In this document: one piece after another, positions 1 through 7,469 of the stretch | How positions within the stretch are numbered: position 1 is the stretch's first letter | Layout of the letters: the number at the start of each line of letters is the position of its first letter | Assembly: GCA_905206455.1 (NCBI GenBank) | Contig: CAJLHL010000058.1 | Span: forward strand, 1 to 14,952 | Length of the DNA stretch: 14,952 nt | Direction of reading: 5' to 3' | Source: an uncultured Eubacteriales bacterium | GTDB lineage: Bacteria; Bacillota; Clostridia; Peptostreptococcales; Anaerovoracaceae | Translations under genes and position numbers: made by a program | Notes under the pieces: model-generated | The model's input: the letters and a program-made list of their open reading frames with translations, nothing else | Databases searched by the model: none | What the model was told of the DNA's origin: nothing

Positions 1-1313
1 GCCGATTTTTTCAGAATGGATTTCTGATGGCTGAATGTTTCAAAACTTTTTTTTCCGTGATAAGAACCGATGCCGGAATTTCCGACGCCTCCAAATCCCA
101 TATGCGGCGTGGCGAGATGAATGATCGTATCGTTAATACAGCCGCCGCCGAAAGAGATCTCTGTCAGAATTTTTTCCTGCGCGCTGCGGTCTGTAGAAAA
201 AAGGTAGAGAGCCAGCGGTTTTTCGAAATTTTTGACTGTGCGGCATGCCTGATCCAGCGTTCGGAATGTCAGCACCGGAAGCACCGGTGCGAACAGTTCC
301 TCTGACATGACGGGGCTGTTCAGAGAAACATTCGTCAAAATGGTGGGTTCGATTTTTAAAGTGATATCGTCGCCTTTCCCTCCGAAAAAGATAGAGTCCG
401 GTTCGCAGCTTTCACGGATCAGACGAAGAATCCGGTTATAGTGGTCTCTGGTGATGATACGGGGATAATCCGGATTGATCAGGATATCTTGTCCGTACAT
501 CGAGGTAATTTCTTTTTTCAGCAGAGTAAGAAATTCTTCCTTGACTGATTCCTGAATCAGCAGATAGTCCGGAGCTACGCAGGTCTGTCCTGCATTGAGG
601 CATTTTCCGAAGGCCAGACGGCGGGCCGCGACAGGAAGGCAGGCGGTTTCATCCACGATACACGGACTCTTCCCTCCCAGTTCCAGTGTAACCGGTGTCA
701 TGTGTTCTGCGGCGGCTTTCATGACGATCTGTCCCACCCGGGGGCTTCCGGTGAAGAAAATATAATCGAAAGGAAGTCTCAGAAGTTCCTGATTGCATTC
801 GACACCTCCGTCTGCAACGGCGATATAGTTTTCAGGAAAGACGTCCGAAATAATTTTACGGATGAGCTGCGCGGTGACCGGAGCGTATTCGGAGGGGCTG
901 ATAACAGCGCAGTTGCCTGCGGCGACCGCCCCTGCCAGCACATCCAGCGCCAGCATGAACGGATAGTTCCACGGTGCCAGGATGAGAGCCGATCCATAAG
1001 GTTCGGGGACGGTAAAGCTGGAGGCAGGAAATTGAGCCATCGGCGTGGGAACGCGTTTTTTCTTCATCCATCCTTTGAGGTGTCTCTTCGCGTAAGATAT
1101 CTCGGACAGGACCATGCCGGTTTCGCTCATATAACTCTCAAAAGGAGATTTGTTCAGATCCGCTTTCAGAGCCTGACTGATTTCATCTTCGCGGGCGAGG
1201 ATCGATTTTTCCAGGCGGCTGAGAGCATTCATACGGAAATGATAGTCTTTTGTCGCGCCGCTCTCAAAGAACTCGCGCTGTGCGGCGAGACATTCTGCCG
1301 GTGACATTTTCAT
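1..1313 (-). CDS. NAD(P)-dependent aldehyde dehydrogenase, class-3-like (partial, C-terminus beyond window)
   Basis: This enzyme oxidises an aldehyde to the acid with NAD(P)+. About 437 residues are visible and the reading frame runs off the left edge without a stop. Class 3 enzymes are usually about 450-460 residues, so only a short tail should be missing. Visible signatures are APWNYP (Asn116), FTGSPRVG, LELGGK with Glu211, and GQTC with catalytic Cys245. The Glu-to-Cys spacing of 34 fits class 3 (fatty/coniferyl aldehyde type). Near the end is GFGGVGNSGIGSYHG followed by SFETFSH, typical of this class. The ATG at 1313 is chosen because GGAAAGGA lies about 9 bases upstream; an internal ATG two codons later lacks this spacing. 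It starts 31 bases after the alcohol dehydrogenase stop, so they are probably co-transcribed. The substrate cannot be read from the sequence. Confidence 0.95.
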   Translation of the reverse strand, partial: MKMSPAECLAAQREFFESGATKDYHFRMNALSRLEKSILAREDEISQALKADLNKSPFESYMSETGMVLSEISYAKRHLKGWMKKKRVPTPMAQFPASSFTVPEPYGSALILAPWNYPFMLALDVLAGAVAAGNCAVISPSEYAPVTAQLIRKIISDVFPENYIAVADGGVECNQELLRLPFDYIFFTGSPRVGQIVMKAAAEHMTPVTLELGGKSPCIVDETACLPVAARRLAFGKCLNAGQTCVAPDYLLIQESVKEEFLTLLKKEITSMYGQDILINPDYPRIITRDHYNRILRLIRESCEPDSIFFGGKGDDITLKIEPTILTNVSLNSPVMSEELFAPVLPVLTFRTLDQACRTVKNFEKPLALYLFSTDRSAQEKILTEISFGGGCINDTIIHLATPHMGFGGVGNSGIGSYHGKKSFETFSHQKSILKKS

Positions 1314-1344
1314 GAGAAATTCCTTTCCGCAAAATCGCTTTTTA

Positions 1345-2526
1345 TCAATATGCTTTATGTAATATAGACAGGATAACCTCTCGATTCACATATTTGGGAT
1401 TGACGAGATTCGCTCCGTCCCGGAGAGCCGTCTCCGCGACTTTTTCAAAATCTTCTTTAAGAACTCCCGTCTGGGAGAGTCTCAGAGGCAGGCCGCACAG
1501 TGTGTGAAGTTCCTCCGAAAGGCTGCGGATAGACCGGATGCAGGCTTCCGCCCGTTCCTTTTCCGGTGTGGAGGCATAGACTTCCGCTCCGGCCAGATAG
1601 AGCAGAAGGTCTGCATATCTTTCCCCGCAGACATCCATATTATACATCATACAGTGAGGCAGGAGAATGTTCATCGCGGTTCCGTGAGGAATTCTGCAGA
1701 CTGCGCCGAGAGCGTGTCCGATACCGTGAACGATCCCCACCATGGAATTTGAGAAACTGATACCTGCCATCAGCGCCGCATTGGCCATCTCAATGCGGGC
1801 ATCCGTATCAGAACCGTCGGCGACAGCCTTTTTCAGACTGCCGGCGATCGTCCGGAGCGCTGTCACCGCATAAGCGTCGCTGAGAGGGTTTTTTTGCAGA
1901 CAGGTATAGCCTTCCACCGCATGGCACAGTGCGTCCATTCCCGTGGCGGCGGTGACTTTAGGCGGCATACTCTGTGTCATCTGAGGATCTAAGACGGCGA
2001 TATCCGGCTGGATATGAGCGGAGATAAATTCCATCTTGAGGTCTCTGTTTTCATCCCGGATGACAGCTACCCCGGTGACTTCGGAACCGGTTCCCGATGT
2101 GGTGGGAATAATGCACAGCGGTACGGGGCTGCCTGCGGGGAGGCCTTCATATCCGGACAGTTTCAGGATGTCGTCAGAGTTCTGTGACAGAATCATGCGC
2201 ACTCCCTTTGCTGTGTCGATAACAGAACCTCCACCCAGTCCTATGATCATATCGATATCGTTTTTTCGGCAGATACCGGCGATTTTGTTGGCTGTGGACA
2301 GAGAGGAGTCTGTAGGAATCTTTGTATAGACGATCGGTACCGCGATTTCTTCTTCCAGAAGGACGGCGGCGATACGGTCTGTCATCCCCAGATGTTTCAG
2401 CGTCTCGTCTGAAATCAGGATTGCACGGCTGCCGCCAAGCAGGCGAATTTCGGCTGCCAAATGCAGAAGAGCGCCGCGGCCGGATAAAATTTTTGTACGG
2501 CTCTGAAATTCAAAAAATTCAGTCAT
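1345..2526 (-). CDS. Iron-containing alcohol dehydrogenase (group III, FucO/DhaT-like)
   Basis: This enzyme reversibly interconverts an alcohol and an aldehyde with NAD(P)(H), using a bound divalent metal, usually Fe2+. The 393-residue length is normal for the family. The N-terminal nucleotide-binding half has GLGGGSVID (residues 96-104) and PTTSGTGSEVT (141-151). The C-terminal metal-binding half supplies the four expected ligands: Asp198 and His202 in GMDALCHAVEGY, His267 in IVHGIGHALG and His281 in IPHGTAMN. All key residues are present, so it should be active. AGAGG about 9 bases upstream supports the ATG at 2526. It lies between the SCP2-like gene upstream and the aldehyde dehydrogenase downstream. 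The pair could run alcohol to acid or the reverse. Butanol, propanediol or lactaldehyde specificity cannot be decided from motifs. Confidence 0.95.
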   Translation of the reverse strand: MTEFFEFQSRTKILSGRGALLHLAAEIRLLGGSRAILISDETLKHLGMTDRIAAVLLEEEIAVPIVYTKIPTDSSLSTANKIAGICRKNDIDMIIGLGGGSVIDTAKGVRMILSQNSDDILKLSGYEGLPAGSPVPLCIIPTTSGTGSEVTGVAVIRDENRDLKMEFISAHIQPDIAVLDPQMTQSMPPKVTAATGMDALCHAVEGYTCLQKNPLSDAYAVTALRTIAGSLKKAVADGSDTDARIEMANAALMAGISFSNSMVGIVHGIGHALGAVCRIPHGTAMNILLPHCMMYNMDVCGERYADLLLYLAGAEVYASTPEKERAEACIRSIRSLSEELHTLCGLPLRLSQTGVLKEDFEKVAETALRDGANLVNPKYVNREVILSILHKAY

Positions 2527-2601
2527 AGTAAAATACCTCTTAAAACGGGAACTTCGGATTGCTGCCGGTGCGGAACGGCGGAGGGTGTTCGGATTTCCGG
2601 T

Positions 2602-2631
2602 TCCCGCTGAATGAGAATTCTCGAAGCGGGA
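2602..2631 (-). other. Intercistronic hairpin between the SCP2-like gene and the alcohol dehydrogenase gene
   Basis: TCCCGCT (2602-2608) pairs with AGCGGGA (2625-2631), and the loop holds a perfect 10-base palindrome, GAGAATTCTC (2613-2622). No U-run follows on the minus strand, so this is not a canonical terminator. A further inverted pair, CGGGAAC (2546-2552) and GTTCCCG (2600-2606), lies in the same 121-base gap. An mRNA processing or stability element is possible but unproven. Confidence 0.35.
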
Positions 2632-2647
2632 GGGATACCTTTTCAGA

Positions 2648-3184
2648 CTATCGCAGAAGCATCGAACGGAAAATCGACATGTAGAGACGAATGGAACTGA
2701 TTTTTTTCGGAAGCAGTGTTTTTAAAATCCTGCGTGTGATAAATGACGGAAACAGATATCGTTCCGCCTGTTCCATGCAGCGAACCAGCGACATAATCTT
2801 GCTGAAATCGCCGTTGACATACATCATATGCTTGGAAAAGGATTCTGCGATGCCCGTCTGACCCGTAAAAACGGCAAAAGCGAAAGAGAGATCCTTAAAC
2901 CGAATCTCAATATCCGGAAATAGATTCCTGTCGCTGCAGACTGTGAGGGCCTTTTCCTCGGAAATGACTTTTAAAGACGGTCCCCGGGAAGAACAGGAAA
3001 GCTGGATCACCGTTCCGGTGTCGATCCTGTCGAGGTCCCTTCTGACCCGGTCGTCGTACCGGTACAGAATTCTCAGCCCGTGATACAGAAATTTTAATAT
3101 GACGGCGCAGATGAGATGCTGCGTGGCCTGCTTCGGCGTGCGGGGAGGTCTGCCGCAGTCTGCCGCTGTATTTTTTTCTGACAT
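2648..3184 (-). CDS. Small uncharacterised protein, possible SCP2-like (sterol-carrier fold) domain
   Basis: The product has 178 residues. The start at 3184 is chosen because AAGAGG lies just upstream at normal spacing, although the frame stays open for about 100 more codons through the promoter region. There is no signal peptide or clear membrane segment. Residues about 58-135 alternate short predicted strands and end in the pattern DIEIRFKDLSFAFAVFTG (91-108) and YVNGDFSKIMSLVR (122-135). That pattern resembles the strand-helix-'GD' end of SCP2 domains, which bind lipids in a hydrophobic tunnel. The tail (about 136-178) is basic and rich in Arg, Lys and Leu. It is the first gene of a leftward operon with the alcohol and aldehyde dehydrogenases, so a lipid-like or hydrophobic substrate is conceivable. 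The family call is from pattern recognition only and could be wrong; that it is a gene is fairly secure. Confidence 0.6.
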   Translation of the reverse strand: MSEKNTAADCGRPPRTPKQATQHLICAVILKFLYHGLRILYRYDDRVRRDLDRIDTGTVIQLSCSSRGPSLKVISEEKALTVCSDRNLFPDIEIRFKDLSFAFAVFTGQTGIAESFSKHMMYVNGDFSKIMSLVRCMEQAERYLFPSFITRRILKTLLPKKISSIRLYMSIFRSMLLR

Positions 3185-3251
3185 TTTTAACCTCTTAAGA
3201 TTTCTTCTGCAAAAATAAAATATAGTTTGATTGCCTAAATAACATATACAT

Positions 3252-3279
3252 ATTTTAGCAGTGACCACTTCTTTGTCAA
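3252..3279 (-). promoter_or_regulatory. Sigma-A-type promoter for the leftward SCP2-like/adh/aldh operon
   Basis: On the minus strand a perfect TTGACA (3279-3274) is followed after 16 bases by TAAAAT (3257-3252), one mismatch from consensus. It gives an untranslated leader of about 60 bases before the ATG at 3184. The spacer contains a short inverted repeat, AGTG-GT-CACT, which might be an operator, but it is too short to be convincing. Confidence 0.65.
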
Positions 3280-3301
3280 GGGATACCGTCGCAATTTTAA
3301 T
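3273..3301 (+). promoter_or_regulatory. Probable divergent promoter for the YetF-like gene
   Basis: TTGTCA (3273-3278), a 17-base spacer and TTTAAT (3296-3301) point rightward. The -35 box overlaps the -35 box of the opposite promoter almost completely. Initiation near 3308 would leave about 115 bases of leader before the YetF-like gene. The -10 lacks the usual A at its second position, so this promoter is likely weaker than its divergent partner. Confidence 0.45.
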
Positions 3302-3333
3302 GTCAGAAAAGCGAAATTTCCGGAGAGAAATGC

Positions 3334-3378
3334 ATGAAAACACAAGCCTTTGGAGATGATAGCAGAAAAAAGCTGTGA
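3334..3378 (+). CDS. Possible 14-codon leader ORF before the YetF-like gene
   Basis: An ATG at 3334 follows GGAG (3322-3325) with an ideal 8-base spacer and encodes MKTQAFGDDSRKKL before a TGA at 3376-3378. The RBS lies just downstream of the predicted start of transcription. Two bases after the stop a hairpin begins (CCGCGGA 3381-3387 with TCCG 3392-3395 and CGG 3397-3399, one bulged T). The GGAGG of the YetF-like gene follows. This order suggests translation of the small ORF could affect the main gene. Such short ORFs also arise by chance, and the peptide resembles nothing I know. Confidence 0.25.
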   Translation: MKTQAFGDDSRKKL

Positions 3379-3423
3379 TTCCGCGGACTCTTCCGTCGGA
3401 GGCACGAGAAAACGGAGGAAAAC

Positions 3424-4125
3424 ATGAATTATCTTCAGATTGTTCTTTCATCGATCTTTGCGGTGATCGTACTTTTTCTGCTGTCAAAACTCATCGGTGC
3501 AAGGCAGATTTCTCAAATGAGTATGTTTGACTATATCAATGGGATTACCATCGGATCGATCGCGGCGGAGGCGGCGATTTCCAAAGGTCAGGATGTTTTG
3601 GAGCCGATGGCCGCAATGATCATTTTCGGTCTGGCTACGCTTCTTCTCTCTGTAGCTGCGGATAAATCTATCGTTCTCCGCCGGTTCATCACGGGAAGAC
3701 CTGTCTTTCTCATGAAGAGAGGAAAACTTTTCAAAGAGTCTATGAAAAAAGCGAAAGTCGATATGAGCGAACTTCAGACGATGTGCAGAAATCAGGGTTA
3801 TTTCGATCTGTCTCAGATTGAATCTATCATTTTTGAACCCAACGGTACGGTGAGCATTTTGCCGGTGAGCAGTCAGAAACCGGCTCCTGCGGCAGATGCG
3901 GAGGTACAGGTACCGCAGGAAAAAATTCCGGCGAACATCATTATCGATGGCAAAATTCTAAACGAAAATCTGAAGAATATCGGCAGGGACGAAAATTGGC
4001 TGTCAGAGCAGTTGAAAAAACAAAATCTGAAGTCTTCTGAGATCTTTCTGGCGGTCTGCAGTGATGATGGTCAGCTGAAAATTTTCGAATACGAAAGAGA
4101 TAATGGAAAAGATATCTTTTCGTAA
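3424..4125 (+). CDS. YetF/DUF421 family membrane protein
   Basis: The product has 233 residues and the layout of the Bacillus YetF/E. coli YcaP family. Three hydrophobic segments (about 4-22, 38-52 and 62-78) are followed by a cytoplasmic domain. Family landmarks are the N-terminal SKLIGARQISQMSMFDYING stretch (21-40), then GRPVFLMKRGKL (91-102) and QIESIIFEPNGTVSILP (131-147). A Pro/Ala-rich linker (about 150-170) leads to a C-terminal part with NIIIDGKILNENL (171-183). The biochemical role of the family is unsettled; some Bacillus members are linked to spores or stress. The start is supported by GGAGG 6 bases upstream. The gene stands alone, divergent from the dehydrogenase operon, and is closed by a strong terminator at 4201-4229. 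Confidence 0.9.
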   Translation: MNYLQIVLSSIFAVIVLFLLSKLIGARQISQMSMFDYINGITIGSIAAEAAISKGQDVLEPMAAMIIFGLATLLLSVAADKSIVLRRFITGRPVFLMKRGKLFKESMKKAKVDMSELQTMCRNQGYFDLSQIESIIFEPNGTVSILPVSSQKPAPAADAEVQVPQEKIPANIIIDGKILNENLKNIGRDENWLSEQLKKQNLKSSEIFLAVCSDDGQLKIFEYERDNGKDIFS

Positions 4126-4200
4126 AGCTTAAAAAATGATAGAATAATCACAGTTTTGACAGCGTTTGCGGTTGTTTTGAAGAGACCGATATTTATGAAG

Positions 4201-4229
4201 AGATCTGAGGAGAAGTCAGATCTGTTTTT
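4201..4229 (+). terminator. Rho-independent terminator after the YetF-like gene
   Basis: A perfect 8-base-pair stem, AGATCTGA (4201-4208) with TCAGATCT (4216-4223), has a 7-base loop and is followed by GTTTTT (4224-4229). It lies 75 bases after the YetF-like stop codon. Confidence 0.85.
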
Positions 4230-4306
4230 AACTCTGACTGCTGCGGATCGCGCTGCCCGTATCCGTATTTGCAGGTAAAACATCGTAAAACGTGATAATC
4301 AAGTGG

Positions 4307-4338
4307 AATGCCCCGCCGCCGGACGGCGAGGCATTTTT
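4307..4338 (+). terminator. Second GC-rich rho-independent terminator before the MBOAT gene
   Basis: AATGCC-C-CGCCG (4307-4318) pairs with CGGCG-A-GGCATT (4324-4335), with a single C/A mismatch and a 5-base loop, and runs into a T-run ending at 4338. It lies about 56 bases upstream of the MBOAT start. I found no convincing promoter between this hairpin and that gene. The only candidate upstream, TTGCAG (4269-4274) with GATAAT (4294-4299), has a poor 19-base spacing and would start transcription at the hairpin itself. Confidence 0.85.
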
Positions 4339-4394
4339 CATGCGGAATTATCGTACAGAAAAGAAATGATAGAAATAAAGAAAGGAGATTACGA

Positions 4395-5807
4395 ATGGTT
4401 TTCAGCTCAGCGATCTTTCTCTTCGTTTTCTTCCCCGCGGTATTTATTTTGTACCATATCGTGCCGGGCCTCAAGGCGAAAAATATCATACTGATCGTCG
4501 CCAGTCTTGTCTTTTATTCATTTGGGCAGCCTGAGTACCTGTTTTTGCTGTTGGTCTCGGTATTTATCAATTACGCGGCCGGATGGGCGTTGACCGGTGC
4601 AAAATACAGAAAGAGGATATTGGCCGTCGCGGTTCTTCTGAATGTAGGACTGCTGTCTGTGTTCAAATATCTCGATTTTGCGATGGACAATATCAATTCT
4701 CTTTTCGGCATGTCTGTTCCTCTGCCGGGAATCGTACTGCCCATCGGGATCTCCTTTTATACTTTTCAGGGGATGTCTTATATCATCGATGTCTATCGGG
4801 ACCGATTCATGGGAACCCGCAATTTTGCAAAGCTGATATTGTATATCTCTTTCTTTCCTCAGCTCATCGCGGGACCGATTATCAAGTACCATGATGTAGC
4901 GGCGATGATCGATAACAGGGAGTGTACTGCTGAAAAAACGGCTTCCGGTCTGAGACGTTTTATCATCGGTCTCTCGAAAAAGCTTCTGCTGGCAAATACG
5001 GCGGGCGCCGTAGCGGATCAGGTGTTTGCGCTGGATGCGGGAAGTCTGGATATTCGCATCGCTTGGCTGGGAGCTGTCTGCTATACTCTGCAGATTTATT
5101 TCGATTTCAGCGGTTACAGTGATATGGCTATCGGAATGGGCAGGATCTTCGGATTTCATTTTCTTGAAAATTTCAATTATCCGTATATCTCTACTACGAT
5201 CCAGGAATTCTGGAGAAGATGGCATATTTCTCTGTCTTCTTGGTTTCGGGACTATCTGTACATACCTCTGGGCGGCAGTTATTGCGGCAAGGCGCGGACG
5301 GTTTTCAATAAATTTGTCGTATTTTTTACTACCGGTCTGTGGCACGGAGCCAACTGGACTTTTGTGCTCTGGGGGCTGTGGCACGGAATATTCTCCATGC
5401 TGGAAGACATAGGGATTATCCCGAGAAAAAAGATTCAGGGGCGGATCGTCGGACATATCTATACGCTGCTGATCGTGATACTCGGTTTTACGCTGTTTCG
5501 GGCGGAGACACTGTCGCAGGCGGGAATTATGTTTTCACAGATGTTTGCTGGGTTTGGATTTACACCGGAGACAGATCAGATTCTTCACGATCTGCTTTCT
5601 AATACCAATATCGTTATGATCATCTTGTCCATCGTGTTATCTGTTGATTGGCTGCCGAGAATCCGGGGAAGAATCGGGAGTCTTTCCGTCGAGAAGCAAG
5701 TTCTGTGGACAAGCGTATCTTATGCTGCGGTTTTTATATTGTTTATTTACGATATATTAAATCTGTCGCAGGCGACTTTCAATCCGTTTATCTATTTCCA
5801 GTTTTAA
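4395..5807 (+). CDS. MBOAT-family membrane O-acyltransferase (AlgI/DltB-like)
   Basis: This is a polytopic membrane protein of 470 residues, normal for AlgI-type MBOATs. Such proteins take an acyl group, commonly acetyl, from a cytoplasmic donor and pass it across the membrane for O-acylation of a cell-surface polymer. Signatures are FYTFQGMSYIIDVYRDR (121-137), FFPQLIAGPI (153-162), YFDFSGYSDMAIGMGR (235-250), FWRRWHISLSSWFRDYLYIPLGG (272-294, His277) and GLWHGANWTFVLWGLWHG (314-331). His317 in the last is the invariant catalytic histidine. The ATG at 4395 is chosen for AAAGGAG upstream; earlier in-frame codons read through the terminator and lack an RBS. The DHHW partner starts 15 bases downstream. 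No glycosyltransferase is nearby, so the acylated polymer is unknown. Acetylation is the likeliest chemistry, by family analogy. Confidence 0.93.
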   Translation: MVFSSAIFLFVFFPAVFILYHIVPGLKAKNIILIVASLVFYSFGQPEYLFLLLVSVFINYAAGWALTGAKYRKRILAVAVLLNVGLLSVFKYLDFAMDNINSLFGMSVPLPGIVLPIGISFYTFQGMSYIIDVYRDRFMGTRNFAKLILYISFFPQLIAGPIIKYHDVAAMIDNRECTAEKTASGLRRFIIGLSKKLLLANTAGAVADQVFALDAGSLDIRIAWLGAVCYTLQIYFDFSGYSDMAIGMGRIFGFHFLENFNYPYISTTIQEFWRRWHISLSSWFRDYLYIPLGGSYCGKARTVFNKFVVFFTTGLWHGANWTFVLWGLWHGIFSMLEDIGIIPRKKIQGRIVGHIYTLLIVILGFTLFRAETLSQAGIMFSQMFAGFGFTPETDQILHDLLSNTNIVMIILSIVLSVDWLPRIRGRIGSLSVEKQVLWTSVSYAAVFILFIYDILNLSQATFNPFIYFQF

Positions 5808-5822
5808 GGTGGTGATTTACAG

Positions 5823-7427
5823 ATGAAAAAGAAAATCGCATATTACATATTTATCGCAGCGTTTTTTATCGTCTGCCTCGTACCTTCGGCGGGGATGCTG
5901 CTGAAAGGCGAGTCTCAGCCGGCGGCAAACGAGATTCTGGCGCAGCGGCCGAAGCTGATCTTGGAAGACGGAACATTTAATTCGGAAATTACGGCTGATC
6001 TCACCTCTTATTTTGCCGATCGTTTTGCGTTTCGCCAGGAGATGATCACCGGATATGCGGCCATACAGGCGGCTCTGTTTCAGGAATCTTCTGCTGAAGA
6101 TGTGATCCTGGGAGAAGACGGATGGCTGTTTTATAAGGATACTTCGGATGATTTTCTTCACAGGAGCACACTCAGCGACCGCAGTATTCAGGGGATCGTT
6201 AGGACATTGACTCTGATGCAGGATTACGCAACGGAGCAGGGGACCTCCTTTCTGTTTACCGTAGCGCCTAATAAAAATTCTCTCACGCCGGCGTCGGAAA
6301 AGATGCCGGATATCGGAAAAGTGAGAAAAGAGGAAAAAAATCTTCAGAAACTGGAGCGGGCGATGAAAGAGCAGAATATCTGTTATGCAGATCTGACACA
6401 GGTGTTGTCCTCCGGGACGGATGGCGAATCTTATTATCATCGTCTCGATTCGCACTGGAATAATATGGGGGCTGCTGTCGCTGCGGAGGAACTGGCGGAA
6501 CATCTCGGCGTAGATATATGGCCGTGGACGGAAGGGCCTTACCGGAGGGTGAAGAACCACAAAGGGGATTTGTATGAGATGCTTTATCCGGCGGGAAAAA
6601 AAACGGATGAAAATATCGAGTTTGACAGGAAATTTTCTTTTCGATATCTGATAAATGATCAGACCGTGCCCGCTCCTCCTTCTACAGAGGATATCTTCGA
6701 TTCCGAAGGAAGATCTTCCGCCGGCCGCGCAGCCGGACCGGCAGATGACAGTCTGACGAAAGACGCGGTGCAGGACGGCGCGTTTGATTATTACAGCGAC
6801 AGCAGACCGGAGCCGGACCGGATCAAAATCGAGACGATCAACTCCGGAAGTGATGAGGGAAATCTCCTGATGTTCCGGGATTCTTTCGGAAATGCTCTAT
6901 ATCCTTTTTTGGCGGATACCTTTTCTTATTGCGCCTTTTCGAGGCTGGTGCCTTATCGGATGGACTGGCTTTCCGAGGGGGATTTTGATTATGTCGTAGT
7001 GGAAATCGTGGAGCGGAATCTGAAAAATCTGGCGGTTAAAGCGCCGGTTATGCCTGCGCCCGCCATATCGTATAATGATGATATGAAATCGGAAAACGGC
7101 GTCTCTGAGAGTGCGGTGCGGATTGCCGGAACAGGAGAGACTGACGTACAGGCGGATGTTTCCATATCTGCGGAATTGCCCGGATATGCTCTGATTTCCG
7201 GAACGTATGATGCGGAAAATATCGATGAGAATACCAGAATTTTTATAGAGACAGAGGGAATGCTTTACGAGGCCTGCCCGGTGGGATCCGCGCTGGAGGA
7301 GAGACAGACGGACGCTTGTTTCACTGCGTATCTTCCGGAAGACATCTTGAAGGGAAGAGATTTTTCTGTTATCCTTTGCAGAGACGGGAAATTCTACAGA
7401 AATTCCTGTGAAACAATCTGGGAATAA
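5823..7427 (+). CDS. Secreted DHHW/AlgJ-AlgX-like SGNH acyltransferase protein
   Basis: This 534-residue protein has an N-terminal membrane anchor or signal (about 4-27) and an extracellular SGNH-like domain. Family landmarks are GEDGWLFYKD (97-106), FTVAPNKNSL (145-154), HRLDSHWNNMGA (206-217) with Asp209 and His211, and MFRDSFGNALYPF (350-362) with Ser354. These match the Asp-x-His and Ser of AlgJ/AlgX catalysis, so it is probably active. It would accept the acyl group delivered by the MBOAT and place it on an exported glycan. The acidic, Pro/Ser/Ala-rich stretch at about 281-330 looks like a disordered insertion between the two catalytic motifs. The roughly 130 residues after the core (about 405-534) look like an extra beta-rich domain. 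AAGGTGGTG supports the start. Confidence 0.9.
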   Translation: MKKKIAYYIFIAAFFIVCLVPSAGMLLKGESQPAANEILAQRPKLILEDGTFNSEITADLTSYFADRFAFRQEMITGYAAIQAALFQESSAEDVILGEDGWLFYKDTSDDFLHRSTLSDRSIQGIVRTLTLMQDYATEQGTSFLFTVAPNKNSLTPASEKMPDIGKVRKEEKNLQKLERAMKEQNICYADLTQVLSSGTDGESYYHRLDSHWNNMGAAVAAEELAEHLGVDIWPWTEGPYRRVKNHKGDLYEMLYPAGKKTDENIEFDRKFSFRYLINDQTVPAPPSTEDIFDSEGRSSAGRAAGPADDSLTKDAVQDGAFDYYSDSRPEPDRIKIETINSGSDEGNLLMFRDSFGNALYPFLADTFSYCAFSRLVPYRMDWLSEGDFDYVVVEIVERNLKNLAVKAPVMPAPAISYNDDMKSENGVSESAVRIAGTGETDVQADVSISAELPGYALISGTYDAENIDENTRIFIETEGMLYEACPVGSALEERQTDACFTAYLPEDILKGRDFSVILCRDGKFYRNSCETIWE

Positions 7428-7469
7428 ATTGAAGCAAAACGAGCAAAATCAGAAAAAATGGAGGCAGAA

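Noticed and set aside
702..1304. 200-codon open frame on the plus strand
   Set aside because: It is antisense to the aldehyde dehydrogenase, whose motifs are intact on the other strand.
3185..3487. N-terminal extension of the SCP2-like protein to 3487
   Set aside because: It would run through the promoter region and into the YetF-like gene; the ATG at 3184 has a good RBS.
4196..4279. 27-codon ORF between the YetF-like gene and the MBOAT gene
   Set aside because: It has no RBS and contains the first terminator.
4303..4394. Upstream starts for the MBOAT gene
   Set aside because: They translate through the terminator hairpin, lack an RBS, and add residues not seen in the family.
4518..5456. 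312-codon open frame on the minus strand
   Set aside because: It lies wholly antisense to the well-supported MBOAT gene, has no RBS or recognisable domain, and its composition looks like a shadow frame.
5817..6560. 247-codon open frame on the minus strand
   Set aside because: It is antisense to the DHHW gene, with no RBS and no family resemblance.
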